A stretch of DNA of 64,000 bases. Origin: Triticum aestivum. Lineage: Eukaryota > Streptophyta > Magnoliopsida > Poales > Poaceae. A program made the position numbers and the translations under genes. The stretch spans positions 551,780,202 to 551,844,201 of the forward strand of contig NC_057802.1 in NCBI RefSeq assembly GCF_018294505.1, in the 5' to 3' direction. Of the stretch, positions 1-12,553 are shown piece after piece; within the stretch, counting starts at the first letter, position 1; the number at the start of each line of letters is the position of its first letter. Below the pieces are notes generated by a model. It was given only the letters and a program-made list of their open reading frames with translations. It was not told the origin of the DNA and made no database searches.

Positions 1-331
1 TCCTCAACTATTTCATTTCCTCATTACTGTGTTGTGTGCTTGTTCATATCTGTTTGAAGACTTTGACTGAAGACTTTCTCAATTTCCTCAGTTCAATTTC
101 TTCAGTCTGTTTGTCTTCATCATGTTTTATCCCGTGCTTACGCTTCCCGTACTCTGTTCTGTTTTCATTTCATCATGATGTCCATGTTTATGTTATGTCA
201 TGTATGCATCTGAGTACTTATTCCGCTGCAAGTAGTTCTTTGCTTAGGAATTTCCTCACCCTGAAATTCCTAAGTGAAGAATTCATAAAAATCGCCTATT
301 CACCCCCCTCTAGTCGACTTAACGCACTTTC
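1..331 (+). repeat. 5' LTR, 3'-terminal part only
   Basis: This stretch matches 12221-12553 closely, apart from the few differences noted for the element. Only the last 331 of about 1507 bp are inside the window. It ends at a shared cgcactttc just before the primer-binding site. Confidence 0.9.
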
Positions 332-334
332 TAT

Positions 335-346
335 TGGTATCAGAGC
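335..346 (+). promoter_or_regulatory. Primer-binding site (initiator tRNA-Met type)
   Basis: TGGTATCAGAGC, three bases after the LTR edge, is the standard PBS of plant Copia elements. It pairs with the 3' end of initiator tRNA-Met to prime minus-strand cDNA synthesis. Confidence 0.9.
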
Positions 347-399
347 AAGGTACTCCCTTGTTCTGTGTGATTTTGGTTTAACCGCCTGGAGTTTTAGTT

Positions 400-2153
400 A
401 TGTCGACCGCAGGAATGAAGACCGTGTCATGCCCCATCTTTGATGGTCACGATTATCCCAAGTGGAAGGCCATGATGAAGAAGTGCCTCATGGCGATGAA
501 CAACGAGCTGTGGACCGTCACTGAGATTGGTCTTACCGATCTGTGCAAGATGGCGGAAGCTGATGACATTCGCAAGTACACTCTTCTCAACCTCACGGCG
601 AAGGACGTCATTTGCTCCTGTCTGTCTCAAAATCAGTTCAGGAATATCATGCATCTCAGTCATGCGAAGCTTATCTGGGACCCACTCTCTGAGGTCTATG
701 AAGGTCATCGAAATCGTCATGATCCTTGGTTTGAGGATTTCAAGGAATCACTCAAAGCTATGACATTCGAACCAGAGTCGTCATCCTCTACACCATGTCT
801 TATGGCAAAAGGTGCTAAGGTAACAGAATGCTACCTATCCGAGTCCAGTGATGATGAATCTGGTGATGAATTTGGACCCAGTTATGTCAAACTTGCTTCC
901 CTTGCCACTAAACAACAAAGAGTTTTGGAAAAAGTTCAATACATGCTGGGTAAGAGCGATGATATGTTGGGTGAAGAAATGGATCGCACTAAAACCCTGA
1001 CTGAAAATCTTCAGAGACTTCAGTCTAAGTTTGACAACCTTCAAAGTCATCATAACACTCTCTTATCTGATCATGAGAAGCTTTCTTATGAATTTCTTCA
1101 AAGAAAGCAAGATCTTGAAAAGCTAAGGGTGAGTTATGGAGATCTTCAAAAGGAGCGCGATTCATTACTTGCTCAACAAATCAGCGCTGCTCAGGAAGAA
1201 TTTGTTCCTCCATGTTTGAAGTGCATTGAACGTGAATCTGCTAATTCTTCACCTGAATGTTCAAATGCTTCTAATGTACAAATTCTTCACCTGTCTCTGC
1301 TATCACTAATTCCTCATCTGAGGACATTGCTAGTATCACTGATGATGCAGGGCTGAAGGAATTGTATATGACAGGCATGTACAAAAGCCTCAAAGGGCAT
1401 CAGGCTCTTTGTGACGTGCTTAAAAAGCAGATCCTCAACATGAACCCTAGGAAAGAGGGTATTGCCTTTGAGAGGAAACTCAATGCTGATGGGACATACT
1501 GGAAGCCTGAGCAGTATCCCAAAACCTCATGGGTTGCTGAAAAGGGACCTCCAGTAGATCCATCCACTCTATCCGGCTTTACATGTGAATCTCCTCATTC
1601 TTCTGATGAGTCATTTGACTCCAACTATAAACTGTTCAAAAATCAGAATGGTGAAGTATTTGCTAGATATGTTGGCACTAACTGCAGGAAAGGTTCCCCT
1701 ATGAAGAAAATCTGGGTTCCCAAAAGGTGCCTTGAAAATCTTCAGGTGAATGTCATCATGACACCACCTGTGAAGAATAGGAACCCTAGATCAAATTCTT
1801 CATATGGATCCAAGTCCTCATACGGACCAAATTACTCACGTGGATCAAATTCCTCATATGAACATCATCGTGGTAACACTTCTGTTTCGCAGGGAAGATT
1901 TAAGGGCTATGAATATGAGCGCTATTCTTCTAACCATTATGTTCATAAGTCCTCGAAGAATTTCTCTACTTATTCATGTGCTTACCCTAACTCCTTTTAT
2001 GTGAAATGAAGTGGACTGGTTTCAATGCCACCGTTCTCTTATGGAGCTCGCAGAATGATGAAATCTTTGCCAACCCTTCAGATGTGGGTGGTGAAGAAAA
2101 GGAACTAATCTCTTATGCAGGGTCAGGTCTCCAGACGTGCTTAAACGTCTGAA
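400..2153 (+). pseudogene. Sirevirus gag, frameshifted and internally deleted
   Basis: Capsid precursor. The start at 400 (MSTAGMKT) opens a frame with a Copia gag N-terminus (FDGHDYPKWK, then a helical region) followed by a long predicted coiled coil at about residues 165-265. The reading frame changes near 1270-1290 and continues to the stop at 2007-2009 with serine/tyrosine-rich repeats (SSYG). A third frame carries a further conserved-looking segment to a TGA at 2151-2153. No CCHC zinc knuckle is visible where Sirevirus gags usually carry one. The text jumps abruptly near residues 105-125 to an acidic serine-rich patch, suggesting an in-frame deletion. The lesions should prevent a full gag from this copy. 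Confidence 0.8.
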
Positions 2154-2321
2154 GAAATTGCTGGAGACCTGAAACTTGCCTGAAAGGACGCAGGCTAATC
2201 ATGAAGAAATGAATCCTCATTTCTCACATCCTCATACTGCTTTATCTGTTTTATTTCTTGATGAAATTGATCTGATGAATTGATGTCATATTCTTCACTG
2301 ATGAAGTATATGAGTTCGTAA

Positions 2322-5300
2322 GTTGCACTAATTCATCTGCAGGATGATCTACCCAAAGCCACTGAGTGGGTCCACGATAGTGGATGTACTAATCAGATGA
2401 CTGGTGACAAGAATCTATTGATGGACGTTCCCTTATCTCCATCGCATCTGAAGCATATCATCTTCGCTGACAAAGGCAAAAGCAAGGTATTGGGTCTAGG
2501 TAAGGTTGCGATCTCAAAGGATCGACACATGGACAAAGTCATGCTTGTCGAGTCCTTAGGATACAACCTCATGTCAGTCTCAATGCTTTGTGATCTTGAT
2601 ATGGTTGTTACCTTTGGCAAGTATCATTGTGTTGTGATCATGGAAGCTGACAATTCCAAAGTCTTCGAAGGCTTTAGGAGAGGAGATCTGTATATTGTTG
2701 ATTTCTCTACAGGACCACAACCAGCTATATGTCTACTTGCAAAAGCTTCAGAAGGCTGGCTATGGCATCGACGACTAGGTCATGCTGGCATGAGGAACTT
2801 GCACACGCTCGCGAAGAAGAAGCATGTCATTGGCATTGAGAATGTCAAATTCCTCAAGGATCACTTGTGCGGAGCCTGTGAAGCTGGAAAGATGACCAAG
2901 GCCAAGCATCCAGCGAAGACTATCATGACTACCACTCGACCATTTGAATTGCTTCACATGGATCTCTTTGGTCCTAACCATTACTCTGCATTCACTAATG
3001 AAGCATCTCTATATGGCTTTGTTATTGTTGATGATTACTCTCGTTACACATGGGTGCATATTGTCACTTACAAACGTGAAGTGCAGGAAGTCTTCAAACG
3101 ATTTTCCTCGAGGGCTTCAACCAACTTTGGTGTGAAGATCAAGCACATCAGAAGTGACAATGGAACTGAGTTCAAGAATACTGGTCTTGATGACTATCTT
3201 GATGAACTTGGTATTACTCATGAGTTATCTGCTCCTTATACTCCTCAGCAGAATGGCGTCGTGGAGCGCAAGAACAGGACTCTTGTTGAGATGGCTCGCA
3301 CTATGCTTGATGAATACAAGACGCCTCGTCATTTCTGGATTGAGGCAATTGATACTGCGTGCCACATCATCAACAGGGTATATCTTCACAAATTCTTCAA
3401 GAAGACTGCATATGAACTCCTCACTGACAAGAAACCCAATGTGAGTTATTTCAAAGTCTTCGGTGCTAAATGTTGGATTAGAGATCCTCATCACAATTCT
3501 AAATTTGCACCGAAAGCACATGAAGGTTTTATGCTTGGGTACGGAAAGGACTCGCACACCTACAGAGTCTTCAACAACGTTCACCACAAGGTTGTTGAAA
3601 CTGTAGATGTGCGGTTCGATGAAACTAATGGCTCGCAAAGAGAGCACCTACCTCCTGTGCTAGATGAAAAATCACCTGAGGAATCCATCAAGTTCAAGGC
3701 TACTGAGGATGTCATTCCTACCGAAGAATCTGCTGAAGAAGTCATTCCAGAACGTGAAGAACGTCATGCTGATGCACCTGAGGAAAATGGTGCTGAAGAA
3801 AATGCTGATCAAATTCCTCGACGGCAACCCGCTCATCCTCGCGTCGCAAATGAAGTGCAGATTGAGAAAATCATCAGCGACATCAACATTCCAGGTCCTC
3901 TCACACGCTCAAGAGCTTCTCATTTGTCTAACTTTTGTGGGCACTTTGCTTTTGTCTCTATCACAGAGCCCACTAAGGTAGATGAAGCATTTCTGGAGCC
4001 TGAGTGGATTCAGGCCATGCAAGAGGAATTACATCAATTCGAGCTCAACAACGTCTGGGAACTGGTCAAACGTCCAGATCCTCGCAAGCACAATATCATT
4101 GGCACAAAGTGGATCTACCGCAACAAGCAAGATGAAAATGGCCTTGTGGTGAGGAATAAGGCACGGCTTGTAGCTCAAGGCTACACACAGGTTGAAGGAA
4201 TTGATTTCGATGAAACTTTTGCACCTGTTGCTAGACTTGAGGCTATTCGCATATTACTTGCTTATGCTAACCATCATGATATCATCTTATATCAAATGGA
4301 TGTGAAAAGTGCATTCCTCAATGGTAAGCTTGAGGAAGAAGTATATGTTGCTCAACCCCCAGGTTTTGAAGATCCAAAGCATCCTGACAAAGTCTTCAGA
4401 CTCAATAAGGCCCTCTATGGCCTCAAGCAGGCCCCTCGGGCGTGGTATGATACTTTGAAGGAATTCCTCATGAAGAAAGGCTTCAAACCCGGTTCACTTG
4501 ACCCAACTCTTTTCACTAAATCTTATGATGGTGAATTGTTTGTGTGCCAAATATATGTTGATGATATCATTTTTGGCTGTACTGACCAACGTTACAGTGA
4601 TGAATTTGCCTATATGATGAGTGAAGAATATCAAATGTCTATGATGGGAGAATTGAAATTCTTCTTAGGTCTTCAAATTCGTCAACAGCGCAATGGCATA
4701 TTCATATCTCAGGAGAAATACCTCAAGGATGTACTGAGGAAATTCGGCATGCAAGATTGCAAAGGCGTCAAAATCCCTATGCCCACAAATGGCCATCTAT
4801 GCACTGATGAAAATGGTATTGACTTCGATCAAAAGGTATACCGCTCCATGATTGGTTCTTTATTGTATTTATGTGCATCTAGGCCAGATATTATGCTTAG
4901 TGTTTGCATGTGTGCCCGATTTCAAGCTACACCGAAGGAATCACACCATAAGGCTGTGAAGCATATTCTTCGATATCTAGCTCACACACCAACACTTGGA
5001 TTATGGTATCCCAAGGGCTCGGCTTTTGATCTCATTGGATATTCAGACTCTGACTATGCTGGTGATCGTGTGGACCGCAAGTCAACATCAGGCACATGCC
5101 ATTTCCTCGGACGATCCTTGGTCTGTTGGTCCTCGAAGAAACAGAACTGCGTATCACTGTCTACTGCTGAAGCTGAGTACATTGCTGCTGGTTCTTGCTG
5201 TGCTCAATTGCTATGGATGAAGCAAACCCTCAAGGACTACGGCGTCAACATGAAGAATGTGCCTCTCTACTGTGACAATGAGAGTGCCATCAAGATTGCT

Positions 5301-5507
5301 CATAACCCAGTTCAGCACTCGAAGACAAAGCACATTCAGATTCGTCATCATTTTCTTCGTGATCATGTGTTGAAGGGCGACATCTCTATTGAGGATGTGA
5401 AGACTGAAGACCAGCTAGCCGATATCTTCACAAAGCCCTTGGATGAGAAGAGATTTAGCAAGTTGCGGTGTGAGCTAAATATCCTAAAATCTTCGTATGT
5501 CCTTTGA
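2322..5507 (+). CDS. pol: Copia pol polyprotein (protease, integrase, RT, RNase H)
   Basis: The frame is open from 2322; the first ATG is at 2397, but the protease site DSGCT (Asp codon 2376-2378) lies upstream, so translation normally enters from gag. Counting from the ATG: GAG-pre-integrase HHCC finger at about 120-170 ([18 protein letters not shown]); integrase triad D189, D254, E290 with D64D35E spacing; RT at about 560-800 with [11 protein letters not shown] and YVDD at 720-723; RNase H from about 880 (YSDSDYAGD, then [18 protein letters not shown]); end near [10 protein letters not shown]. About 1036 codons with no internal stop or frameshift, the best preserved part of the element. It would make and integrate cDNA. 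Function is unlikely here because gag is broken. TGA at 5505-5507. Confidence 0.92.
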   Translation, partial: VALIHLQDDLPKATEWVHDSGCTNQMTGDKNLLMDVPLSPSHLKHIIFADKGKSKVLGLGKVAISKDRHMDKVMLVESLGYNLMSVSMLCDLDMVVTFGKYHCVVIMEADNSKVFEGFRRGDLYIVDFSTGPQPAICLLAKASEGWLWHRRLGHAGMRNLHTLAKKKHVIGIENVKFLKDHLCGACEAGKMTKAKHPAKTIMTTTRPFELLHMDLFGPNHYSAFTNEASLYGFVIVDDYSRYTWVHIVTYKREVQEVFKRFSSRASTNFGVKIKHIRSDNGTEFKNTGLDDYLDELGITHELSAPYTPQQNGVVERKNRTLVEMARTMLDEYKTPRHFWIEAIDTACHIINRVYLHKFFKKTAYELLTDKKPNVSYFKVFGAKCWIRDPHHNSKFAPKAHEGFMLGYGKDSHTYRVFNNVHHKVVETVDVRFDETNGSQREHLPPVLDEKSPEESIKFKATEDVIPTEESAEEVIPEREERHADAPEENGAEENADQIPRRQPAHPRVANEVQIEKIISDINIPGPLTRSRASHLSNFCGHFAFVSITEPTKVDEAFLEPEWIQAMQEELHQFELNNVWELVKRPDPRKHNIIGTKWIYRNKQDENGLVVRNKARLVAQGYTQVEGIDFDETFAPVARLEAIRILLAYANHHDIILYQMDVKSAFLNGKLEEEVYVAQPPGFEDPKHPDKVFRLNKALYGLKQAPRAWYDTLKEFLMKKGFKPGSLDPTLFTKSYDGELFVCQIYVDDIIFGCTDQRYSDEFAYMMSEEYQMSMMGELKFFLGLQIRQQRNGIFISQEKYLKDVLRKFGMQDCKGVKIPMPTNGHLCTDENGIDFDQKVYRSMIGSLLYLCASRPDIMLSVCMCARFQATPKESHHKAVKHILRYLAHTPTLGLWYPKGSAFDLIGYSDSDYAGDRVDRKSTSGTCHFLGRSLVCWSSKKQNCVSLSTAEAEYIAAGSCCAQLLWMKQTLKDYGVNMKNVPLYCDNESAIKIAHNPVQHSKTKHIQIRHHFLRDHVLKGDISIEDVKTEDQLADIFTKPLDEKRFSKLRCELNILKSSYVL

Positions 5508-5817
5508 AAAGGACACACATCCTAATACTTATGCAAAATTGATGACTTAGATGTGCAACACACGAAGAAACGTTTTTCTTCAATCAATGAAGACTAACAC
5601 TCTAAGTGTAAAGAAATTAACAAAGAATTTGATTCTCATAGCCCTACGATAATTGTACGCGGTGTCTGAAATCATCATTCTTATACGGTGGGTCACGCCA
5701 CCAACAAAAGTTGAAAATCTTCAATTTGAGTTTTCCCTCATTTTTGAAATTCCTCAGTTGTTCATTTTCTTCAACTTTTTGAAGTCTTCACTCTTTACGT
5801 TGTTGTTCTTCCTTGGC

Positions 5818-5849
<32 letters not shown>

Positions 5850-6963
5850 TTTATGTCCTCTACAACATTCACTTATTGCCATTTCTTCAAGTTGTTTTTC
5901 TTCTGCTAAGTGAATGTGATCGGACCCTCCCCCCTCTATGCTAAACCCAACCCAGTCTATTCACAAACTCTTCATGTGCTTTCTATTTGAAACTCGTTCA
6001 AAATATTCACTGTGTCCTTGTCAGCTGAAGAAGTCGCGAACGAAACTTTAAAATTATCTTATCTGAATTTTCGGTGTTTGCCGCTCAAACCGTTCCACAT
6101 TCCACGATGGACTTATCTATTCACCCACGATCTCACACGATCGCCGCCTCTCGGTACGTGGGTGACACATGTCACGCGGATGAGAAGGGTCAGGGGCACG
6201 TTCATCCAATTTCCTCGGGCGAGCAGTTTTTCACTTCGGCTATGAATACCCCCCTCCCTTCCTCACTTCGTTTTTACTCCGCTCGACCTCACTCCCTCGC
6301 TCGAGCTCTCAAACCCTAGCGCCGCCGCTACTTCCATCGTCGCCCGTGAGGAAGAGCTTCACTGCCTCGACCTCGTCGCCGTCGTACTCGCGCCGGCTGT
6401 GGATTTCTTCACTCCGCCGTAGCTGTCTTCCTCTGCCAAGTTATGGCGTGGAAGATCCGAACTGACGAGCTTCTAAGTCTACACCTCACAGTTCGTCGTG
6501 TTCTTCGTCAAGGGTAATTAAAAGTTACTTTTACTGCCCTTGTTGATTCTGATGTTTTCAACAAAATCTTCAAAAGGTGTTTATTCTTCAAATCCTCACA
6601 CCCTAAACACCTCACATAACATCTGTTCTTGATCTGTTTCCCTAAGCAACATTTTTTCTTCAAGATTCCTCAATTGTGTGGATTTTCAATCTATACAACT
6701 CTGGAACCTAAGTCAAAGAACGCTTAGTGAAATTCCTCAAGACTCATCTGGTCAAATTCCTCAAACTTGTTCTTTTTGCAAAAACTTCTAAGAACGCATA
6801 TGACCTCTCCAAATTCTTCGCACCTGTACTCTGTTCACAGGTACACATGTCCGCTGCTGAATCACTAGGTTCTCATCAACTTAACTCATTTGTAGCATTC
6901 CTCGAAGAAAAGTTACATACCTCTTCAGAGAATTCTATTGTTCAAATTCCTCAGCTGAAGAAA
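5508..6963 (+). other. Spacer between pol and extra ORF, with a gene-leader-like segment
   Basis: No convincing coding sequence. It holds a TA microsatellite (5818-5846) and, at about 6100-6470, a GC-rich segment unlike the flanking AT-rich text. This reads like a plant promoter and 5' UTR: a TATA-like tatgaata near 6240, pyrimidine-rich text, ctcaaaccctagcgccgcc, then CG-rich triplets. Past 6510 the text turns T-rich and ends with a possible acceptor (ttcacag, about 6840). This could be the leader and intron of a separately expressed downstream ORF; that is inference. Confidence 0.5.
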
Positions 6964-9900
6964 ATGGCTGATGGCAAGAAACCTCAGAAGGGAGGGAAGA
7001 AGTTGGAAGTCAACAATGCTTTTGAGATACCTGAAGACATCTATGCAGGGTACTGCACTCCTCCTCATGGGACAAAGAATGAGCGCAAAGTGCGCATCCA
7101 GAGGATATAGAGGAGATGGGCCAGAGAATGGAGGGAATATCGCTATATTACACCCAAGTACATGAAGAAAATCGTTGTACACCCTCCATGCCCAAGACCT
7201 CCATTGGCACCTGGCCAAGAAGCTGATCCCTCTAGCATCAGAAGAGGTGAAGAATTTCCCAAGGAATGGGCCAAGCGTCAAGCTAAACTGGCCAAAATGG
7301 CAAAAGAAGCAGTGAAGAAATTTAACGAAGATTCTGCTGCTGCCACTGCTGAGGCCTCTGCTAGTAAGCCTAAAAAGGCTATGCCCAAGAAGCCTGCTCA
7401 CAAGCCAAGTGCTTCAACTTCTATGCCCTCACGGCAAATTCCTCAAGCTGCACCTGCTCCCCCTAAGTCCTCCGCTCCTCCATCAAAATCCTCAGCACCT
7501 GCGCATATCGCCTCGTGCCAAAGGACAACATGCATCTCTATTGCCTCAGGAGCCTCTGCAAGTTCTTCTACTCCTCCGCATTCCTCAACTGGCCCCACTC
7601 CGCTGAAGACAAAGGCCACTGCTGGACGAGGTTCTCGACCAAGTCCTCTGATGATGACGAAGCTGATGATGAAGAACTCGATGAAATCATCAGAGACAGG
7701 CAGCACAAGGCCGCTAGAGCCAAAGGCAGTAATGTGCCAATTATGCTGGATCCAAAGTTGATCCTCGAATTCATCGACTTGTGGCACAAAGATCCCAACA
7801 CACCTCTGCCTGAGATGAACCTCACACCTGGTCAAAGTCATGTATTGACTGCCTTCATTGATGAAGAGAAATGGAAATATGAACAGGGGAGGAAGGTGAA
7901 GAAAGCACAGTACAAGAAAGAGCGCTTTCTGAAGCAAAATGTCTTGAAGCTTTCACCTGAAGAACTAGTAGCTCTGCAATCAGAGATCAAGAGTCTGAGT
8001 GATGAATTTGATCGCTACTATGCTGACTGGCTTGGAGCCAAAGTCAGATTTGTGAAGTTATCTGAGAAATTCACAACCAATGTTGCAGCCCCAACGCAAC
8101 GAGAAATTCCTCAGGCTGAGGCATCTGCTCAGCCTACTGAAGAACATGCCAGCACCGCTGATGAAAATCAATCTGCTGATGAAACTGCTAGCACCAGGGC
8201 TGATGACTGCATTCTAGCCGCTGATGAATCTGCCAGGGCAACCACTAGTGTTGCGCCTGAAGAAATAGTCAGGCCAGCTGAAGCTTCAACTGCTGTTCCT
8301 GAAGAAACTGATCATGCCAGGGCAACTGCATCAATTGTGCCTGAAGAACATGAGCCAATTTCCTCTGCTCCTCCTGCACCTACACCAAGTCCGATTCTTC
8401 CTTCTGCATCAGATGCAAAGAAGACCAAAGCTGCGGAGCGTGCAGCTATGAAGAAAAGGAAAGCATCAACTTCATCAGAAACTTCAGCTCCGAAGAAGAT
8501 GAAGAAATTGACGAGCTCTTTTGAGAATCCGATTGATGCTGTTCTAGTCTCAAGCATGCCATCAAAGGAACTCGTTCCTTTTGATGAAGAATATGTGATC
8601 CCAAGCGGATCTGATGAAGATATTCCTTCTGCTGCTTCTTCAGAGCAGTTGGATGAAGAAATTGAAGTGGATGCAATCCCTTCAACACTAGTTGTCTCAT
8701 CGCCCATGCCTCAGTTCACTGCTGAAGAGGCCGGCGTTGAAGAAATGAATGAAGAAGATGAGGATGTGGATATTGGGTGCACAACACCAGTGATGAATGA
8801 TGACTTTTGAGAAAGTCAGCACCCCAATTCTCCTTTGTTCACACCTCTGCAACAAATTCCTCATCCCCAGTAAATACTGAAGTTCAAATGGGATCTGAAG
8901 AACCACACCCTACTCCGTCTATTCACGACGAGATTCCAACCACTAGTGCTGATGTTAATATTGATGAAGAATTGAAGACCCAGGCTGCCACTGAAGAAAC
9001 TGATATTCCTCAGCCTGTGGATCCTGAGATTGCGATTCCTGAGGTTGTGATGCAATTGACTGACACTCCACGGCCCAAGCCAAAGGATCCCTTCTCGAAG
9101 AAGCAAAAATTCAAGGCCGATGACTTCTTACACGAGCACGTATTCTTCACAGACTACAACCCCTATGACTCTGCTCGTCTTAGAAGGAAGTGTTTCTGGA
9201 CTGCCAGCCAAGCCAACTTCTATTCTTCACTGCTTTTCAACAAAGTCAAAGTCTTCGACCATGAGCATATTCCTCACGTGGACATGGAATCACTGCCTTG
9301 CTTCATGCCAGTCCTCAGTGTTCTTCATGATGCAGGGCTGCTCAACTTTTGCACTGATATAGTTGGTTGGAATGAAGAGCTAATTCTTCAGTTCTATGCA
9401 ACACTGCACATCACAGGTGATGCATCCGATGTGAACTCTTGGGTTTTGGACTGGATGACAGAGAATACTCACTTCAAAGCACCGGCCTCTGAATTGCTTC
9501 ATGCCCTGCCTATCAGTCCTCCCCTTGAAGGTGCTCGTTGCATATACCATGAACCTGAACTTACCGCTCACTACATGCAAGTGTTGATGAAGCCGCTGAA
9601 GCCCGGTCAAGCCCCAAGGACCAAATTCCTCGTGAAGGAATTGCTTTATGTGCCTAGAACTGTCTATCGTATTCTGACGAAGACATTGAGTCCAATCAAA
9701 GGCCACAACTCGAATGATGAAGAAGTCGTTGGCATCATGAAGAATCTGCTTTTCAATATCATGCATGGCATTCCTGTCAACTACCATGATTTCTTCATGA
9801 GGACTCTGGCAAATGTTGCACTCTCTCCGTTTGAGTTGAAGCCTTACTCTCCTTGGATTATGAGATTCCTCAGAACAAGGTCTTCACTCAACTACAAGGC

Positions 9901-10528
9901 TGATTTTCAAAATCATCTCAGCTACTTGCCCCCCATTGAAGTCCTCAAATGGACATTTTCCTCAGCTGATGAAAAGGGCAAGGCCACTACTGTTATTGAT
10001 GAAGGCATTCGTCCATTGGATGGTCAGTTCCGCAAAGCTGCATCTTACTCCACCAATGATGACTCTGCCACTCATGACTCTGCCGCAAATGCTTCAAAGC
10101 AAAATCCTCAAGGCACAGCTCCAAGGGTGATGACTGATCGTGAGCTTCTCCTCAGTCTTCACCAGAAGGTCGATCGCAACCACAAATGGGTTAAGTGTCA
10201 GTTTGGTTCTATTCTTCACAACATGACTGCTACACACAATGCAGTGAAGAAAAACCATTACTACCTCCATGAAGTCTTCGGTCGCACCTGGGCTGTTCTG
10301 TCACATATATATGGTGAAGAAGATCTGAAGCAAATGGGCCTCCAACAGGACTTTGACTGGTCTCAACCACCAGCGAAGAAATTCAAGAAAGTCAAAGTTC
10401 CTTCAACGGTAGCCAGCTCATATTCTTCATCTCGCGAGACGGATGAGCATGAAGACTTGGACGACACTGCGGCAGGCCCTACTATGACAAACGGCCCCAA
10501 CAACGCTGGAGCTCCTTCCTCAACATGA
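6964..10528 (+). pseudogene. Sirevirus extra ORF (envelope-position protein), interrupted
   Basis: Start chosen at 6964 (MADGKKPQKGG), where the lysine-rich N-terminus begins. The frame is stopped by TAG at 7108-7110, resumes in the same frame, shifts between about 7500 and 7640, and shifts again near 8800-8810 before ending at 10526-10528. In order it shows a basic N-terminus, a Pro/Ser/Ala-rich linker, a Glu/Ala-rich low-complexity middle with repeated ADE and PEE units, and a conserved-looking globular part at about 9060-9960 rich in aromatic residues (KCFWTASQANFYSSL). Then follow a coiled region and a Lys-rich, acidic tail. I see no signal peptide, membrane segment or fusion peptide, so env-like describes position only. 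Function unknown. Confidence 0.7.
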
Positions 10529-10582
10529 TATTCTTCAGTGGCGTTAGTCCTCATTTTTTAATCCTTTTGGTCATTTGATGAC

Positions 10583-11046
10583 AAAGGGGGAGAAATTTGA
10601 GTTAGTCTTCAAGCGGGTCTACCTATATGGGCGTTTTTTTTGCTAAGTTACAACTCTCGTTCTTTTTGAAGACTTTGCTGGATCGAGTTGTAAACTTAAA
10701 TCCTATGGTGGTCTGATACTTTTGTTGTGTTTTTTGCATACTTATTCCTCATTAATGTTAATGCACGCATGCTTACATCAGTCACCATATTTCATCATGC
10801 ATTTCAAATTCTTCAGATTATATGTCAAATGCGTGTATGAATTACAAGATATAGGGGGAGATCTCCATGATTCTACTCTTCAAGTGTGCAATGCTTCAAA
10901 AGCAAATTCCTCACTATGCACATCTTCAGGGGGAGTTCTTCTATATCTTGCAATCAAATTCCTTATTATCAGTATTTACACTTCATATGTTTATCCCCGT
11001 TGAAAACTTAACCTATATTGTCATCAATCACCAAAAAGGGGGAGAT
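10583..11046 (+). promoter_or_regulatory. Repeated polypurine tracts before the 3' LTR
   Basis: Four AGGGGGAG tracts lie at about 10583-10592, 10853-10860, 10927-10935 and 11035-11045. The last abuts the LTR and is the functional plus-strand primer position. Repeated PPTs are a reported Sirevirus hallmark. The text between them is AT-rich and non-coding. Confidence 0.8.
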
Positions 11047-12553
11047 TGTAAGTGCATCTAGTGCCCCTTAGTGATTTTGGTGTATTGAAGACTTATAGGT
11101 TAAGGGCCTGATGCGTTTTTGAGTGTACACAGGTATATAAGTCTATAAGGAGTTTGATATTTACAGAGAAAGTCGACCCCTAAAAATGAATATCTTCGAC
11201 TGAAGACTTTGGATTTCTGAAGACTTTCTGCAGACTTTAAAAGTGAAGAAATTGGTGTGACCTTGAAGACTTGGTATTCATTCGAGGAACATGAAGCATG
11301 AAGACTTTTGTTTTCGTAGTTTCATTTTCTCTTTATTGAGTCATAGGAAACACCGTACTATTAAAGGGGGTCGAGCAAATACTAATGAAAAATTTCCAAG
11401 TGATGCTCATCTCAAAATCCTACACCTACCAATCCCTTCGAGTGAAGCCATTGGAAATCTCATGCAGTTCAGTCACTTTCTTCAGTGACAGAGACGAAGT
11501 TCTTCTGGTCTCTGAGGAATTTGTTCTGACTGAGGAGTTAGGAATTCGCCAGTGCGGATTGCCTACAAGTGAGGAACATGATAGCCCTAAGGAATTTGAT
11601 AGTCAAATTTCCGACCGTTGCTGTGCTATGCGCCAGCTGTCCCAAAATATCTACCCACCTAACGGTCATATCATTGAAGGGCATTTATGTCTTATCATGT
11701 CGGGCTGCTCCCTAGGCTATAAATAGCCGCCCCCTACAACCACTAGCTGGTTGGCTGCTCCGAGAGAAACTGACACTTGTCATTTGAGAGCATCCCATCC
11801 TCCGAGGACTTTGAGCGAAAATCATCAAGTGAGGAAAACCCAAACCCAAACACCTACAAACCCAAAGTGATTGAGCATCACTGAAGAGATTGATCCTGCG
11901 TGGATCCGACGCTTATTTCCTTTGAAGACTGTGCATCTTCCAGACGATTAGGCGTCATGGTCTAGAGCATCCAAGAGGAAATTGTGGATCGCCGAGTGAC
12001 CGAGTTTGTGAAGGTTTGGAAGTCACCTGAAGACTTACCACGAGTGATTGGGCGAGGTCTGTGTGACCATAGCTCAAGGAGAATACAGTGAGGACTGTGT
12101 GTCCGGGATTGTGTGTCCTCAGGTTTAAATACCTAGCCGCTCCAACCAGACGTACAACTGTCACAACAGTTGGAACTGGTCTACCAAATCATTGTCTTCA
12201 CCAAGCCTACTGGTTCTATTTCCTCAACTATTTCATTTCCTAATTATTGTGTTGTGTGCTTGTTCATATCTGTTTGAAGACTTTGACTGAAGACGTTCTC
12301 AATTTCCTCAGTTCAATTTCTTCAGTCTGTTTGTCTTCATCCTGTTTTATCCCGTGCTTACGCTTCCCGTACTCTGTATCTGTTTTCATTTCATCATGAT
12401 GTCCATGGTTATGTTATGTCATGTATGCATCTGAGTACTTATTCCGCTGCAAGTAGTTCTTTTCTTAGGAATTTCCTTGCCCTGAAATTCCTCAGTGAAG
12501 AATTCATAAAAATCGCCTATTCACCCCCTCTCTAGTCGACTTAACGCACTTTC
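11047..12553 (+). repeat. 3' LTR (complete, about 1507 bp)
   Basis: It begins TGTAAGTGCATC directly after the polypurine tract and ends at cgcactttc(a), matching the 5' LTR end at 331. It contains a TATA box near 11718. The motif gaagactt and variants occur many times. Confidence 0.9.
11718..11727 (+). promoter_or_regulatory. LTR TATA box
   Basis: ctataaatag sits mid-LTR, where U3 should end. Transcription would start some 30 bp downstream. The corresponding 5' LTR position is outside the window. Confidence 0.65.

Larger units (their letters stand above)
1..12553 (+). mobile_element. Copia LTR retrotransposon, Sirevirus type
   Basis: The order is LTR, PBS, gag, protease-integrase-RT-RNase H, extra ORF, repeated polypurine tracts, LTR. 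Integrase preceding RT marks the Copia superfamily. The extra ORF after pol and the repeated AGGGGGAG tracts before the 3' LTR are recognised features of the Sirevirus lineage. The two LTRs can be compared over about 331 bp; I count roughly nine substitutions plus two small length differences by eye, about 3%, which suggests a fairly recent insertion. The 5' end and its target duplication lie outside the window. gag and the extra ORF carry frameshifts, so this copy is not autonomous, although pol is open. Confidence 0.88.

Noticed and set aside
36..443. 135-codon ORF across the LTR edge and PBS
   Set aside because: It overlaps LTR, PBS and the gag start in a different frame; no protein similarity.
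7443..7937. Minus-strand ORF over the extra ORF
   Set aside because: Shadow of the low-complexity Pro/Ser/Ala coding sequence on the + strand.
6964..10528. Calling the extra ORF a true envelope gene
   Set aside because: No signal peptide, membrane segment or fusion region is visible; the position after pol is the only argument.
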